From CANKHA01 sp963750965 (lineage in GTDB: Bacteria > Pseudomonadota > Alphaproteobacteria > Rhizobiales > Xanthobacteraceae): a stretch of 64,000 bases of DNA. The notes under the pieces are model-generated. The model was not told the origin of the DNA and made no database searches. It was given only the letters and a program-made list of their open reading frames with translations. A program made the translations under genes and the position numbers. Every line of letters begins with the position of its first letter. Position 1 is the stretch's first letter. The DNA lies in contig CAVVSK010000011.1 of assembly GCA_963750965.1 (NCBI GenBank), forward strand, positions 186,001 through 250,000, read 5' to 3'. Positions 23,811-31,954 of this stretch are shown piece after piece.

Positions 23811-24671
23811 TTGCCGCGCATAACCACCCTCGCTGAGGCCGTGCAGGCCCATATCCGCGACGGCGACGCCGTCGCCATGGAGGGATTCACCCATCTCATC
23901 CCGCATGCGGCCGGCCATGAGATCATCCGCCAGCAGCGAAAGAACCTGACGCTGATCCGTATGACGCCGGACCTGATCTACGATCAGATGATCGGTATGG
24001 GTTGCGCCCGGAAGGTGGTGTTCTCCTGGGGCGGCAATCCGGGTGTCGGCTCGCTGCATCGCTTGCGCGACGCGGTGGAGAATGGCTGGCCGCAGCCGCT
24101 GGAAATCGAGGAGCATTCCCACGCCGCCATGGCCAATGCCTATGAGGCCGGCGCGGCGGGTCTGCCCTGCGCGATCTTCCGCGGCTATATCGGCGGCGAT
24201 CTCTCGAAGGTGAATCCGAATATCAAATTCATCCAGTGCCCCTTCACCGGCGAGACGCTGGCTTCCGTTCCGGCGCATAGACCCGACGTGGCGGTGGTCC
24301 ATGCGCAGAAAGCCGACCGGCAAGGCAATGTGATGATCGATGGCATCGTCGGGGTGCAGAAGGAAGTCGTGCTCGCCTCCAAACGCGCGATCGTGACGGT
24401 GGAGGAGATCGTCGATGATCTCGGCCCGCGCAGTTACAACGCCGTGGTGCTGCCCGCCTGGACGGTCACCGCCATCGCGGAGGTGCCCGGCGGCGCCTAC
24501 CCGTCTTACGCGCAAGGCTATTACGCGCGCGACAATGCCTTTTATAAGAAGTGGGACGGGATCGCGCGCGAGCGCGAGACATTCCTTTCCTGGATGCAGA
24601 AGAATGTGATCGAGCAGAGGCCGGAAGTTTTCGCGACCCATATCCGGCCGCTGCGCACGGCGGCGGAGTAG
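23811..24671 (+). CDS. catI: 3-oxoadipate CoA-transferase-type subunit A (CatI/PcaI-like)
   Basis: Alpha subunit of a family I CoA transferase that would move CoA from succinyl-CoA to 3-oxoadipate. Recognisable parts are DGDAVAMEGFTHLIPHAAGHEIIRQ, FSWGGNPGVGSL, CAIFRGYIGGDL and QADRQGNVMIDGI-like KADRQGNVMIDGI. Its relatives also include glutaconate and steroid-ring CoA transferases, but pcaF and pcaHG downstream favour oxoadipate. The start is uncertain. TTG at 23811 gives the family N-terminus (ITTLAEAVQAHIRDGD) and has GGAAG in front; ATG at 23766 would add 15 residues. Confidence 0.85.
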   Translation: MPRITTLAEAVQAHIRDGDAVAMEGFTHLIPHAAGHEIIRQQRKNLTLIRMTPDLIYDQMIGMGCARKVVFSWGGNPGVGSLHRLRDAVENGWPQPLEIEEHSHAAMANAYEAGAAGLPCAIFRGYIGGDLSKVNPNIKFIQCPFTGETLASVPAHRPDVAVVHAQKADRQGNVMIDGIVGVQKEVVLASKRAIVTVEEIVDDLGPRSYNAVVLPAWTVTAIAEVPGGAYPSYAQGYYARDNAFYKKWDGIARERETFLSWMQKNVIEQRPEVFATHIRPLRTAAE

Positions 24672-24673
24672 CC

Positions 24674-25450
24674 ATGGCCGAAACTTATACATCCAACGAG
24701 ATGATGACGATCGCGGCGGCGCGAGCGCTGCGCAACGATGACGTCTGCTTCGTCGGCATCGGCATGCCCTCCGCGGCCGCCAATTTGGCGCGGCTGACGC
24801 ATGCGCCGGACATCACGTTGATCTACGAGTCCGGCACCATCGCCACCAAGCCCGATGTGCTGCCGCTTTCCATCGGCGACAGCGAATTGTGCGAGACGGC
24901 GCTGACCACCGTTTCCGTGCCGGAGATGTTCCGTTACTGGCTGCAAGGCGGTCGCATCACCGTGGGCTTTCTGGGCGGCGCGCAGATCGATAAATTCGCC
25001 AATCTCAACACCACCGTGGTCGGGGCTTACGACAAGCCGAAGGTGCGGCTACCTGGCGGCGGCGGCGCCCCGGAGATCGCCAGCTCCTGCGGTGAGATCT
25101 TCATCATCATGGCGCAGAGCAAGCGCAGCTTCGTCAATCAACTGGATTTCATCACCTCGTTCGGCCACGGCGAGGGCGGCGACCACCGCAGGCGGCTCGG
25201 CCTGAAGACCAAAGGGCCAAGCAAGCTCGTTACCGACCTGTGCATCTTCGAGCCCGACCCTACGACGAACGAAATGACGGTGGTGTCGATCCATCCCGGC
25301 GTGACACGGGAAAAGATTCAGGAAAACACCGGCTGGCCGGTGCGCTTCGCGGTGAGCGTTGCGGAGACTCCAGCCCCGACCTTACAAGAGCTTGACGCGC
25401 TGCGCGCGCTGCAGACGCGCACCGCCGCCGCTCACGGCAAGGCGGCTTAG
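24674..25450 (+). CDS. catJ: 3-oxoadipate CoA-transferase-type subunit B (CatJ/PcaJ-like)
   Basis: Beta subunit, 258 residues, starting 3 bp after the alpha gene. The active-site glutamate that carries the CoA thioester is in LIYESGTIATKPDVLPLSIGD. LGGAQIDKFANLNTTVVG and LPGGGGAPEIASSC are family hallmarks. Together with subunit A it would make 3-oxoadipyl-CoA for the thiolase encoded next. The closest named relatives I know are CatJ-type proteins, but the substrate is inferred from the operon. Confidence 0.87.
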   Translation: MAETYTSNEMMTIAAARALRNDDVCFVGIGMPSAAANLARLTHAPDITLIYESGTIATKPDVLPLSIGDSELCETALTTVSVPEMFRYWLQGGRITVGFLGGAQIDKFANLNTTVVGAYDKPKVRLPGGGGAPEIASSCGEIFIIMAQSKRSFVNQLDFITSFGHGEGGDHRRRLGLKTKGPSKLVTDLCIFEPDPTTNEMTVVSIHPGVTREKIQENTGWPVRFAVSVAETPAPTLQELDALRALQTRTAAAHGKAA

Positions 25451-25480
25451 CAATGGCCCGGCCCATTCAAGGAATCTACG

Positions 25481-26683
25481 ATGCGTGAGGTTTTCCTCTG
25501 CGACGCGGCGCGCACGGCGATCGGCCGCTACGGCGGCGCGCTGGCCAAGGTACGGACGGATGATCTCGCCGCAATGCCGATCAAGGCGTTGGTCGCGCGC
25601 AACACCGATGCCGATTGGGAAGCCCTGGACGAGGTTTATCTCGGCTGTGCCAACCAGGCCGGGGAAGACAATCGCAATGTCGCGCGCATGGCGCTGCTGC
25701 TGGCGGGGCTGCCTGACAAGGTGCCGGGCATTACGCTCAACCGCCTCTGCGCCTCCGGCATGAACGCGGTCGGCGACGCTGCGCGCGCGATCCGTTCCGG
25801 CGAGATCGAATTTGCACTGGCCGGCGGCGTGGAATCGATGACGCGTGCGCCGCTGGTGATGGCCAAAGCGGAGACGCCGTTCCAGCGCGCGACCGAACTG
25901 CACGACACTACCCTCGGCTGGCGTTTCATCAATCCGCTGATGAAAGCGCAATACGGCGTCGATGCCATGCCGGATACCGGCGAGAATGTTGCCGAGGAAT
26001 TCCAGGTCAGCCGCAAGGACCAGGACGCCTTCGCGCTGCGATCGCAACAGCGCGCGGCGCAGGCGCGCGCGGCAGGCTATTTCGATACCGAGATCGTTCC
26101 TGTTGAAATTCCGGGAAAGGATCGTTCCGTTGTCGTCGATCGCGACGAGCATCCGCGTCCCACCACCACGATGGAAGACCTCGCCAAGCTCAAGACGCCG
26201 TTCCGAAATCCGGGCACCGTCACCGCCGGCAATGCTTCCGGCGTCAATGATGGCGCGGCGGCCATGATTCTTGCGTCCGAGACGGCGGCGAAGAAGCATG
26301 GCCTGACGCCGCGCGCGCGCGTGCTCGGCATGGCCTCGGCCGGTGTGCCGCCGCGCATCATGGGCATTGGCCCGGTGCCGTCTACGCAGAAGCTGCTGCA
26401 ACTGCTGAAACTGAAGATCGGCGATTTCGATTTGATCGAACTTAACGAAGCCTTTGCGTCGCAGGCGCTTGCTGTTTTGCGTCAGCTCGGTCTTGCGGAC
26501 GACGCCGAACACGTCAATCCGCACGGCGGGGCTATTGCGCTCGGACATCCGCTCGGCATGTCGGGCGCGCGCTTGTGCATGACCGCGGTGCATGGGTTGC
26601 ACAAGCGCGATGGCAAGCTTGCGCTCGCTACCATGTGCGTCGGCGTCGGTCAGGGCGTCTCCATCGCATTGGAGAAAGTGTGA
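25481..26683 (+). CDS. pcaF: 3-oxoadipyl-CoA thiolase
   Basis: A 400-residue thiolase that splits 3-oxoadipyl-CoA into succinyl-CoA and acetyl-CoA, the last step of the beta-ketoadipate pathway. The nucleophilic Cys is at 90 (NRLCASGMNAV), the His pair is in NPHGGAIALGHPLGMSGARL, and the second catalytic Cys is at 386 (TMCVGVGQG). Length and motifs are those of PcaF/PaaJ. Its stop shares one base with the pcaH start (TGATG). Confidence 0.94.
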   Translation: MREVFLCDAARTAIGRYGGALAKVRTDDLAAMPIKALVARNTDADWEALDEVYLGCANQAGEDNRNVARMALLLAGLPDKVPGITLNRLCASGMNAVGDAARAIRSGEIEFALAGGVESMTRAPLVMAKAETPFQRATELHDTTLGWRFINPLMKAQYGVDAMPDTGENVAEEFQVSRKDQDAFALRSQQRAAQARAAGYFDTEIVPVEIPGKDRSVVVDRDEHPRPTTTMEDLAKLKTPFRNPGTVTAGNASGVNDGAAAMILASETAAKKHGLTPRARVLGMASAGVPPRIMGIGPVPSTQKLLQLLKLKIGDFDLIELNEAFASQALAVLRQLGLADDAEHVNPHGGAIALGHPLGMSGARLCMTAVHGLHKRDGKLALATMCVGVGQGVSIALEKV

Positions 26684-27378
26684 TGACATTGGTTTACCCG
26701 CGCGAGAGCCTGAGCGCCTTTTCAGGCCATCTCGCGCCCGAATACAAAAGCTCGATCAAGCGCGCGCCGTCGAAGCCGCTGATCATCGTCCCGCACACGC
26801 TTTCCGAGCTCACCGGTCCGGTTTATGGACACGAAACCGTGCAGCCTGGCGATGCCGATCTGACCAAGCAGCATAAGGGCGAGCCGCTGGGCGAGCGCAT
26901 CATTGTGCACGGCCGCGTGCTCGATGAGGACGGCAAGCCGGTGGCGAATACGCTGATCGAGGTCTGGCAGGCCAATGCTGCCGGGCGCTATGTGCACGTG
27001 GTCGATCAACATCCCGCCCCGCTCGATCCGAATTTCACCGGCGCGGGCCGCACCGTCACCGACGCCGAAGGCCGCTATCAGTTTCTTACGGTGAAGCCGG
27101 GCGCTTATCCTTGGGGCAATCACGACAATGCCTGGCGGCCGGCGCATATTCACCTCTCGCTGTTCGGCCATTCTTTCCTGTCGCGGCTGGTGACGCAGAT
27201 GTATTTCCCCGGCGATCCGCTGATCCCTTATGACCCGATCTACCGGTCCATCCCAGAAGGCGCCCGCGAGCGTCTGATGTCTTCTTTCGATCTCGACGCG
27301 ACGGTGCCGAATTGGGCGCTCGGCTACCGTTTCGACATCGTCTTGCGCGGCCGCGAGCAGACGCCGATGGGGCTCTGA
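26683..27378 (+). CDS. pcaH: protocatechuate 3,4-dioxygenase beta subunit
   Basis: A 231-residue intradiol dioxygenase subunit that holds the non-haem Fe(III). The four ligands can be placed: Tyr 103 (AGRYVHVVDQ), Tyr 142 (GAYPWGNHDNAW), His 155 and His 157 (RPAHIHLSLFG). Their spacing is the same as in Pseudomonas PcaH. It cleaves protocatechuate to 3-carboxymuconate together with PcaG. The ATG at 26683 overlaps the pcaF stop; a longer frame would run through pcaF. Confidence 0.96.
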   Translation: MTLVYPRESLSAFSGHLAPEYKSSIKRAPSKPLIIVPHTLSELTGPVYGHETVQPGDADLTKQHKGEPLGERIIVHGRVLDEDGKPVANTLIEVWQANAAGRYVHVVDQHPAPLDPNFTGAGRTVTDAEGRYQFLTVKPGAYPWGNHDNAWRPAHIHLSLFGHSFLSRLVTQMYFPGDPLIPYDPIYRSIPEGARERLMSSFDLDATVPNWALGYRFDIVLRGREQTPMGL

Positions 27379-27381
27379 ACG

Positions 27382-27969
27382 ATGGCCGGAATCACGCCCT
27401 CACAGACCGTCGGACCGTTCTTCGCCCCCGCGCTTACCCCCGGGAAAGACTATGCGTGGCATCAGCCGATCGGAAATGACCTGATCACGCCGGATGCTTC
27501 CGGACAGCGCATCCGCCTGGAGGGCCGGGTATTCGACGGCGACGGCGCCCCGGTCAATGATTCCATGATCGAGATCTGGCAGGCCGACGCGGCTGGCCGC
27601 TACGCCCATCCCGCCGACAAGCAACGGCCGAATGCGAAATTCACCGGCTTCGGCCGCGCCGGAACCGACGCGGAAGGCCGCTTCAGCTTCAGCACCATCA
27701 AGCCGGGCGCCGTTGCCGGGCCTGACGGCAAACCGCAGGCGCCGCATATTCTGGTCGCGGTCTTCGCGCGCGGTCTGCCGCGGCATGCCTATACGCGGAT
27801 CTATTTTTCCGATGAGGCGGGCAATTCGACCGATCCGATCCTTGCGCTGGTCCCGCCGGATCGCCGCGGCACGCTGATCGCGCAGCGGGAAGAAAAACGC
27901 GGCGGCCTTGCCTATGCCTTCGACATCCGGCTGCAGGGCGAGAACGAGACGGTGTTTTTTGATGTCTAG
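27382..27969 (+). CDS. pcaG: protocatechuate 3,4-dioxygenase alpha subunit
   Basis: A 195-residue partner of PcaH with the shared fold (ITPSQTVGPFFAPALTPG, NDSMIEIWQADAAGRYAHP, FTGFGRAGTDAEGRFSFSTIKPG, PQAPHILVAVFARGL). As expected for the alpha subunit it lacks the full iron ligand set. It starts 3 bp after pcaH. Its last 8 bases overlap the start of glucokinase. The genes for the intervening steps (pcaB, pcaC, pcaD) and a pcaQ regulator are not in the window. Confidence 0.95.
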   Translation: MAGITPSQTVGPFFAPALTPGKDYAWHQPIGNDLITPDASGQRIRLEGRVFDGDGAPVNDSMIEIWQADAAGRYAHPADKQRPNAKFTGFGRAGTDAEGRFSFSTIKPGAVAGPDGKPQAPHILVAVFARGLPRHAYTRIYFSDEAGNSTDPILALVPPDRRGTLIAQREEKRGGLAYAFDIRLQGENETVFFDV

Positions 27970-28921
27970 CACCGCCCGCGCGGCACCCTCGGTTTTGCTT
28001 GCCGACATCGGCGGCACGCACAGCCGCTTCGCCCTGCTCGCTTCCAATGGCCGCCCGGAACGCATCGTTTCCTGGGACAACAACAAATACGCAAGCCTTG
28101 AGAACGCGATCACGTCCTACCTCGCGGAAGCTGACACGCGGCCTCAGGCGGCTGTGCTCGCGGTAGCCGGGCCGATAACCGGCCGCGAAATTTCGCTGAC
28201 CAACCGCAACTGGCGCTTCAATCTCGACGAATTGGCCGGGCGATTCGGATTTTCAGATATTCACGCGATCAACGATTTCGAAGCGCAGGCGTGGGCGCTC
28301 GGGCAATTACAAAGCGGCGACTACCGCCAATTGGGCCAGGCCGCGCACGCACCAGCCGCACATGGCGTGAAAGTGGTGCTTGGTCCCGGCACCGGTTTGG
28401 GCGTTGCCGCTCTCATCCCTCTGGGCAAGGGCTGGCTCCCCCTTCCGACCGAAGGCGGTCACGTCTGTTTCGGCGCGGCCAACAAAGACGAAGAAGCGAT
28501 TTTCGCCCGCTTGCACGTCAGCGGGCCAGTTTCGGCCGAGATGGTGATCTCCGGCTCCGGGCTTCCAAGCCTGCACCGGGCGGTGAACCCGGGTGCCACT
28601 TCGGTCACCGCGGCAGACATTGTTGAGCAGGCGCTCGCTGGCGATCCCGCAGCAAGCGCCACCATCAAGCTATTTGTCCGGTTGCTGGGGCGGTTTGCCG
28701 GCGACGTGGCGCTCACTTTCAAGGCTCTCGGCGGCGTCTATATCGCCGGTGGCGTGACCGGCAAGCTTGGCCCATTGTTCGATGAAGATATTTTCCGCGC
28801 GGCTTTCGAAGCGCATCCGCCCTATAACGCGCTGCTGGAGCGGCTGCCGACCTACCTGATCACTGTCGCGCATCCCGGCCTGATCGGCTGCGCCGCCTTG
28901 GCGCTGGCGCATCAGGTCTAA
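27962..28921 (+). CDS. glk: glucokinase
   Basis: A 319-residue ATP-dependent glucose kinase of the bacterial Glk family. It has the phosphate motif ADIGGTHSRFAL, AGPITGREISLTNRNW, the catalytic Asp in IHAINDFEAQAWAL, LGPGTGLGVAALI, EGGHVCF (sugar-binding Glu/His) and GGVYIAGGVTGKL. The ATG at 27962 lies inside pcaG, overlapping by 8 bp, so translation is probably coupled to the aromatic genes. That is an odd partnership. It converges with the macro-domain gene (4-bp overlap). Confidence 0.93.
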   Translation: MSSTARAAPSVLLADIGGTHSRFALLASNGRPERIVSWDNNKYASLENAITSYLAEADTRPQAAVLAVAGPITGREISLTNRNWRFNLDELAGRFGFSDIHAINDFEAQAWALGQLQSGDYRQLGQAAHAPAAHGVKVVLGPGTGLGVAALIPLGKGWLPLPTEGGHVCFGAANKDEEAIFARLHVSGPVSAEMVISGSGLPSLHRAVNPGATSVTAADIVEQALAGDPAASATIKLFVRLLGRFAGDVALTFKALGGVYIAGGVTGKLGPLFDEDIFRAAFEAHPPYNALLERLPTYLITVAHPGLIGCAALALAHQV

Positions 28922-29478
28922 GCCAAGCCAAGATCCGCGAATGCGGCGCGATGATGCTGCGCGGACTCATCCGAGAAGCAGCAGAAGATCACGTGCGTCA
29001 TGCTGCTCGCGCCGCGCGCCAGTTCGGAGACGACGGTTCCTACCGCTATGCGCGCGGCGTCATCAGGCGGAAAGCGATAAACCCCGGTGGAGATTGCGGG
29101 AAAGGCAATCGAGCGGAGTTGATGTTCCGCCGCCAGCGCCAACGCGCGGCGATAACAGGAGGCAAGCAGTTCTTCCTCGTTAGCCTTGCCGCCGCTCCAC
29201 ACCGGCCCGACGGTATGGATCACATGCCGGGCTTTCAGCTTGTAGCCGCGGGTGATTTTCGCCTCGCCGGTCTCGGCGCCGCCGAGGCTTCGGCATTCGG
29301 TCAGCAGTTCCGGTCCGGCCGCGCGATGAATGGCGCCGTCGACGCCACCGCCGCCCAAGAGGCTGCGGTTGGCGGCATTGACGATGGCATCCACATCCAA
29401 GGTGGTGATGTCGGCAACAATGACTTCCAGCCGCGCGGCGCCGGCTTCCGCGGTCAGCAGGGGTTTATTGGCGGGCAT
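28918..29478 (-). CDS. macro-domain protein (O-acetyl-ADP-ribose deacetylase-like)
   Basis: A 186-residue protein whose core is one macro domain: VIVADITTLDVDAIVNAANRSLLGGGGVDGAIHRAAG, GEAKITRGYKL, VIHTVGPVW and SIAFPAISTGVYRFP. These are the ADP-ribose-binding loops of the YmdB/MacroD type that remove ADP-ribose or hydrolyse O-acetyl-ADP-ribose. The ATG at 29478 is chosen; the frame extends further upstream, but that part overlaps the patatin gene. It overlaps the patatin 3' end by 14 bp, so it probably belongs to the bdhA-patatin transcript. Confidence 0.87.
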   Translation of the reverse strand: MPANKPLLTAEAGAARLEVIVADITTLDVDAIVNAANRSLLGGGGVDGAIHRAAGPELLTECRSLGGAETGEAKITRGYKLKARHVIHTVGPVWSGGKANEEELLASCYRRALALAAEHQLRSIAFPAISTGVYRFPPDDAARIAVGTVVSELARGASSMTHVIFCCFSDESAQHHRAAFADLGLA

Positions 29479-30511
29479 ATTCCGGATCGGACTCGGACGC
29501 AGCATCCATCGTGCTATGCGATCCGATAGCATCAAAATGCGCCGCAAGGAATCGCCGTGCCGCCTCCCGGCCCCGCTCATGCAGCACCTGGAAAAACTTG
29601 TAATCGTTGTTCAGGCGGCTGCTGGGATCGGGCCTTTCGGCAACCTCGTCGAGCACGATGCGATGCAGCCGCAAGCGCGGCGCAGCCTGTTCCGCCACGC
29701 GCTCAACGGCGGCGAGGCCGCGCAATTCCGCCAACAGCGGGGCGTTGAAGCCGATCTCGGCGGTGCGTCCGACGATCTCGCGCGAGGATGTCGGCGCCGC
29801 GTCGCGCCGCAACGGAAAGATCTGCACCAGCAGCACGTCCGCGCTGCCTCTCGTTTGCAAAAACGGAAGCAGCGGCGGATTGGAGACATAGCCGCCATCC
29901 CAATAAGGCACGCCGTCGATCTTCACCGGCCGGAACAACAGCGGCAGGCAGGCGGAGGCCATCACCGCCGTGGCGGTGAGTTCATCGCGCGTGAAGAGGC
30001 GCAAATCGCCGGTCTGCGCGTTGGTGACGGAGATAAAGAGCTCGCGGTCGCTGTTTCGCAGCGCCTCGAAATCCACGAAACGCTCGATCAGCTGCTTGAG
30101 CGGATTAATGTTGAGCGGGTTCATGTGGCTGGGCGACAGGAAACGGCCCATGGAATTGAGCCAGGTCTTCATCGGCACGCTCGCCGCCGATAGCTGGTCC
30201 ACAAAATGACGTGAGAACCCGGGCAGGCTGCCGTCGATACTGGCCGCGCGCCAGAAGTCCGCCAGCCGCTTGCGCGCTTCTTCCGGTCCGCCGCGGATCA
30301 ACCCGTCGGCCAACATCACGGCATTCACCGCACCGGCCGACGCGCCTGAGATGCCATCGATTTCCAGCCGGCCATCTTCCAGCAAGTGATCGAGTACACC
30401 CCAGGTGAAGGCGCCATGCGCGCCCCCGCCCTGCAAGGCGAGGTTGGTGCGTTTTTGCGGAATGGGTTGTGCCGGCTCGTCGCCGCGCGCCCAAGAGAAG
30501 AGTTTGTTCAT
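29465..30511 (-). CDS. patatin-like phospholipase (DUF3734 type)
   Basis: A 348-residue serine lipase-like protein. It has the oxyanion loop LALQGGGAHGAFTWGVLDHLL (about 24-44), nucleophile Ser 58 in GASAG and catalytic Asp in WDGGYVSNPPLLPFL. The C-terminal part fits DUF3734. No signal peptide is seen, so it is probably cytoplasmic. It starts 6 bp after bdhA, and in rhizobia such patatins are often next to bdhA. A role in granule or membrane lipid turnover is plausible but unproven. Confidence 0.9.
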   Translation of the reverse strand: MNKLFSWARGDEPAQPIPQKRTNLALQGGGAHGAFTWGVLDHLLEDGRLEIDGISGASAGAVNAVMLADGLIRGGPEEARKRLADFWRAASIDGSLPGFSRHFVDQLSAASVPMKTWLNSMGRFLSPSHMNPLNINPLKQLIERFVDFEALRNSDRELFISVTNAQTGDLRLFTRDELTATAVMASACLPLLFRPVKIDGVPYWDGGYVSNPPLLPFLQTRGSADVLLVQIFPLRRDAAPTSSREIVGRTAEIGFNAPLLAELRGLAAVERVAEQAAPRLRLHRIVLDEVAERPDPSSRLNNDYKFFQVLHERGREAARRFLAAHFDAIGSHSTMDAASESDPEYARQ

Positions 30512-30517
30512 TTCGGA

Positions 30518-31312
30518 TTACTGCGCTGTCCAGCCGCCATCGATCGGGATATTGGCGCCGGTGATGGGAGCGGCGGCATCGGAACAGAGAAACAGCGCGA
30601 GCGCAGCAACCTGTTCTACGGTGACGAATTCTTTGGTGGGTTGCGCGGCAAGCAACACGTCGCGCTTAACCTGCTCCTCGGTCATGTTGCGCGTCTTCAT
30701 CTGATCCGGAATTTGTCTCGCCACCAGCGGCGTCCAGACATAGCCAGGCGAGATGCAATTCACCGTCACGCCGAAGGTAGCGAGTTCGAGCGCGACAGTT
30801 TTGGTCAGTCCAACCAGCCCATGCTTGGCCGATACGTAAGCCGCCTTGAATGGCGAGGCGACCAGCGAATGCGCGGAAGCGGTGTTGATGATGCGGCCCC
30901 ACTTGCGCTGCTTCATGCCGGGCACGGCAGCGCGGATGGTGTGAAAGGCCGAACTGAGATTGATGGCGATGATGGCGTCCCATTTCTCCCGGGGAAATTC
31001 CTCGATCGCGGCGACATGCTGGATGCCGGCATTGTTCACCAGCACATCGATCGAGCCGAACTGCTTTTCGGCGCTCGCGATCATCTCGGCGATTTCGGCC
31101 GGCTTGGTCATGTCGGCGGGGGAAAAGGCCGCTTTCACGCCGCATTCATTTTCGATGGCCGCCCGCGTCCGCTCGATCTCGCCGGCTTCGCCGAAGCCAT
31201 TGAGCATGATATTGGCGCCTTCGCTCGCCAGGGCGCGGGCGACGCCAAGGCCGATGCCCGACGTGGAGCCGGTGACGACGGCGGTCTTTCCTTTCAGGAT
31301 CGGCATGACCAT
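30518..31312 (-). CDS. bdhA: 3-hydroxybutyrate dehydrogenase
   Basis: A 264-residue short-chain dehydrogenase that oxidises D-3-hydroxybutyrate to acetoacetate with NAD+. It has TGSTSGIGLGVARAL (cofactor loop), LVNNAGIQHVAAIEEFP (the IQHVAPIE-like motif is specific to this enzyme), the Ser 146, Tyr 159, Lys 163 catalytic set, and NCISPGYVWTPLVARQIPDQ. It leads an operon with patatin and the macro-domain gene. PhaZ, which would make the substrate from PHB, is also in the window. Confidence 0.94.
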   Translation of the reverse strand: MVMPILKGKTAVVTGSTSGIGLGVARALASEGANIMLNGFGEAGEIERTRAAIENECGVKAAFSPADMTKPAEIAEMIASAEKQFGSIDVLVNNAGIQHVAAIEEFPREKWDAIIAINLSSAFHTIRAAVPGMKQRKWGRIINTASAHSLVASPFKAAYVSAKHGLVGLTKTVALELATFGVTVNCISPGYVWTPLVARQIPDQMKTRNMTEEQVKRDVLLAAQPTKEFVTVEQVAALALFLCSDAAAPITGANIPIDGGWTAQ

Positions 31313-31353
31313 TTCACCTACGAATCAGGGCTTCGATAAAATGGGGCGGGTTA

Positions 31354-31373
31354 TGCTGCACTGCAATATGCAA
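31354..31373. promoter_or_regulatory. TGC-rich repeat between bdhA and zur
   Basis: TGCTGCACTGCAATATGCA holds three TGCA units (31357, 31362, 31369) about 40-60 bp upstream of the bdhA start and 95 bp before zur. TGC-rich palindromes are the recognised targets of PhaR/AniA, and the site is comparable to that before phaZ. Inference from motif and position. Confidence 0.4.
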
Positions 31374-31468
31374 TTGAGAATACAAGCAATGCGGGCTTGC
31401 CGGCGGAATTTCCGCATATTTGCCATAGGGGGTACAATCCCCTTTGACAGCAACGCCTTGAGACCAAT

Positions 31469-31954
31469 GTGACACCCGTGTCCTTATTCCCCGCGCCCGA
31501 CCATGACCATGCCCGGTGCTCCACCGACGCCATGGCCCAGGCCGAGACCATCTGCGCGGCGCGCGGCCAGCGACTCACCCCGATCCGCCGCCAGGTCCTG
31601 GAGGCGCTGCTGGGCAGCCACAAGCCGCTCGGTGCTTATGAAATCATCGATGTGCTGGCAGGCCACGGTGGGCGGCCCGCGCCGATCACCATTTACCGCG
31701 CGCTCGATTTCCTGCGCGAGAATGAACTCGTGCACCGCATCGAAAGTCGTAATGCCTTCATCGCCTGCATCCATAATCACGCCACCGGCGCGCTGGTGGT
31801 GTTTTTGATCTGCGAAAAATGCGGTGCGGTCGGCGAGGCGCTATCGGCGGCGGCGGCGGATACTTTGCGCTCCGCGGCGAAATCAGCGGGCTTTACCCCG
31901 AAGACGCCGGTGATCGAGATCGCCGGCATCTGCGCGCATTGCCGGAAAGCATGA
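31469..31954 (+). CDS. zur: Fur-family regulator, Zur type
   Basis: A 161-residue metal-dependent repressor. The N-terminal His/Asp stretch (PAPDHDHARC) is usual in alphaproteobacterial Zur. The winged helix follows (RLTPIRRQVLEALLGSHKPLGAYEI, APITIYRALDFLRENELVHRI). The structural zinc site is made by CEKC (ICEKCGAVGE) and CAHC (GICAHCRKA). Zn-Zur normally shuts off znuABC, which is not in the window. The GTG at 31469 keeps the His-rich tail; ATG at 31532 is an alternative. Its stop overlaps the ispG start (ATGA). Confidence 0.88.
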   Translation: MTPVSLFPAPDHDHARCSTDAMAQAETICAARGQRLTPIRRQVLEALLGSHKPLGAYEIIDVLAGHGGRPAPITIYRALDFLRENELVHRIESRNAFIACIHNHATGALVVFLICEKCGAVGEALSAAAADTLRSAAKSAGFTPKTPVIEIAGICAHCRKA

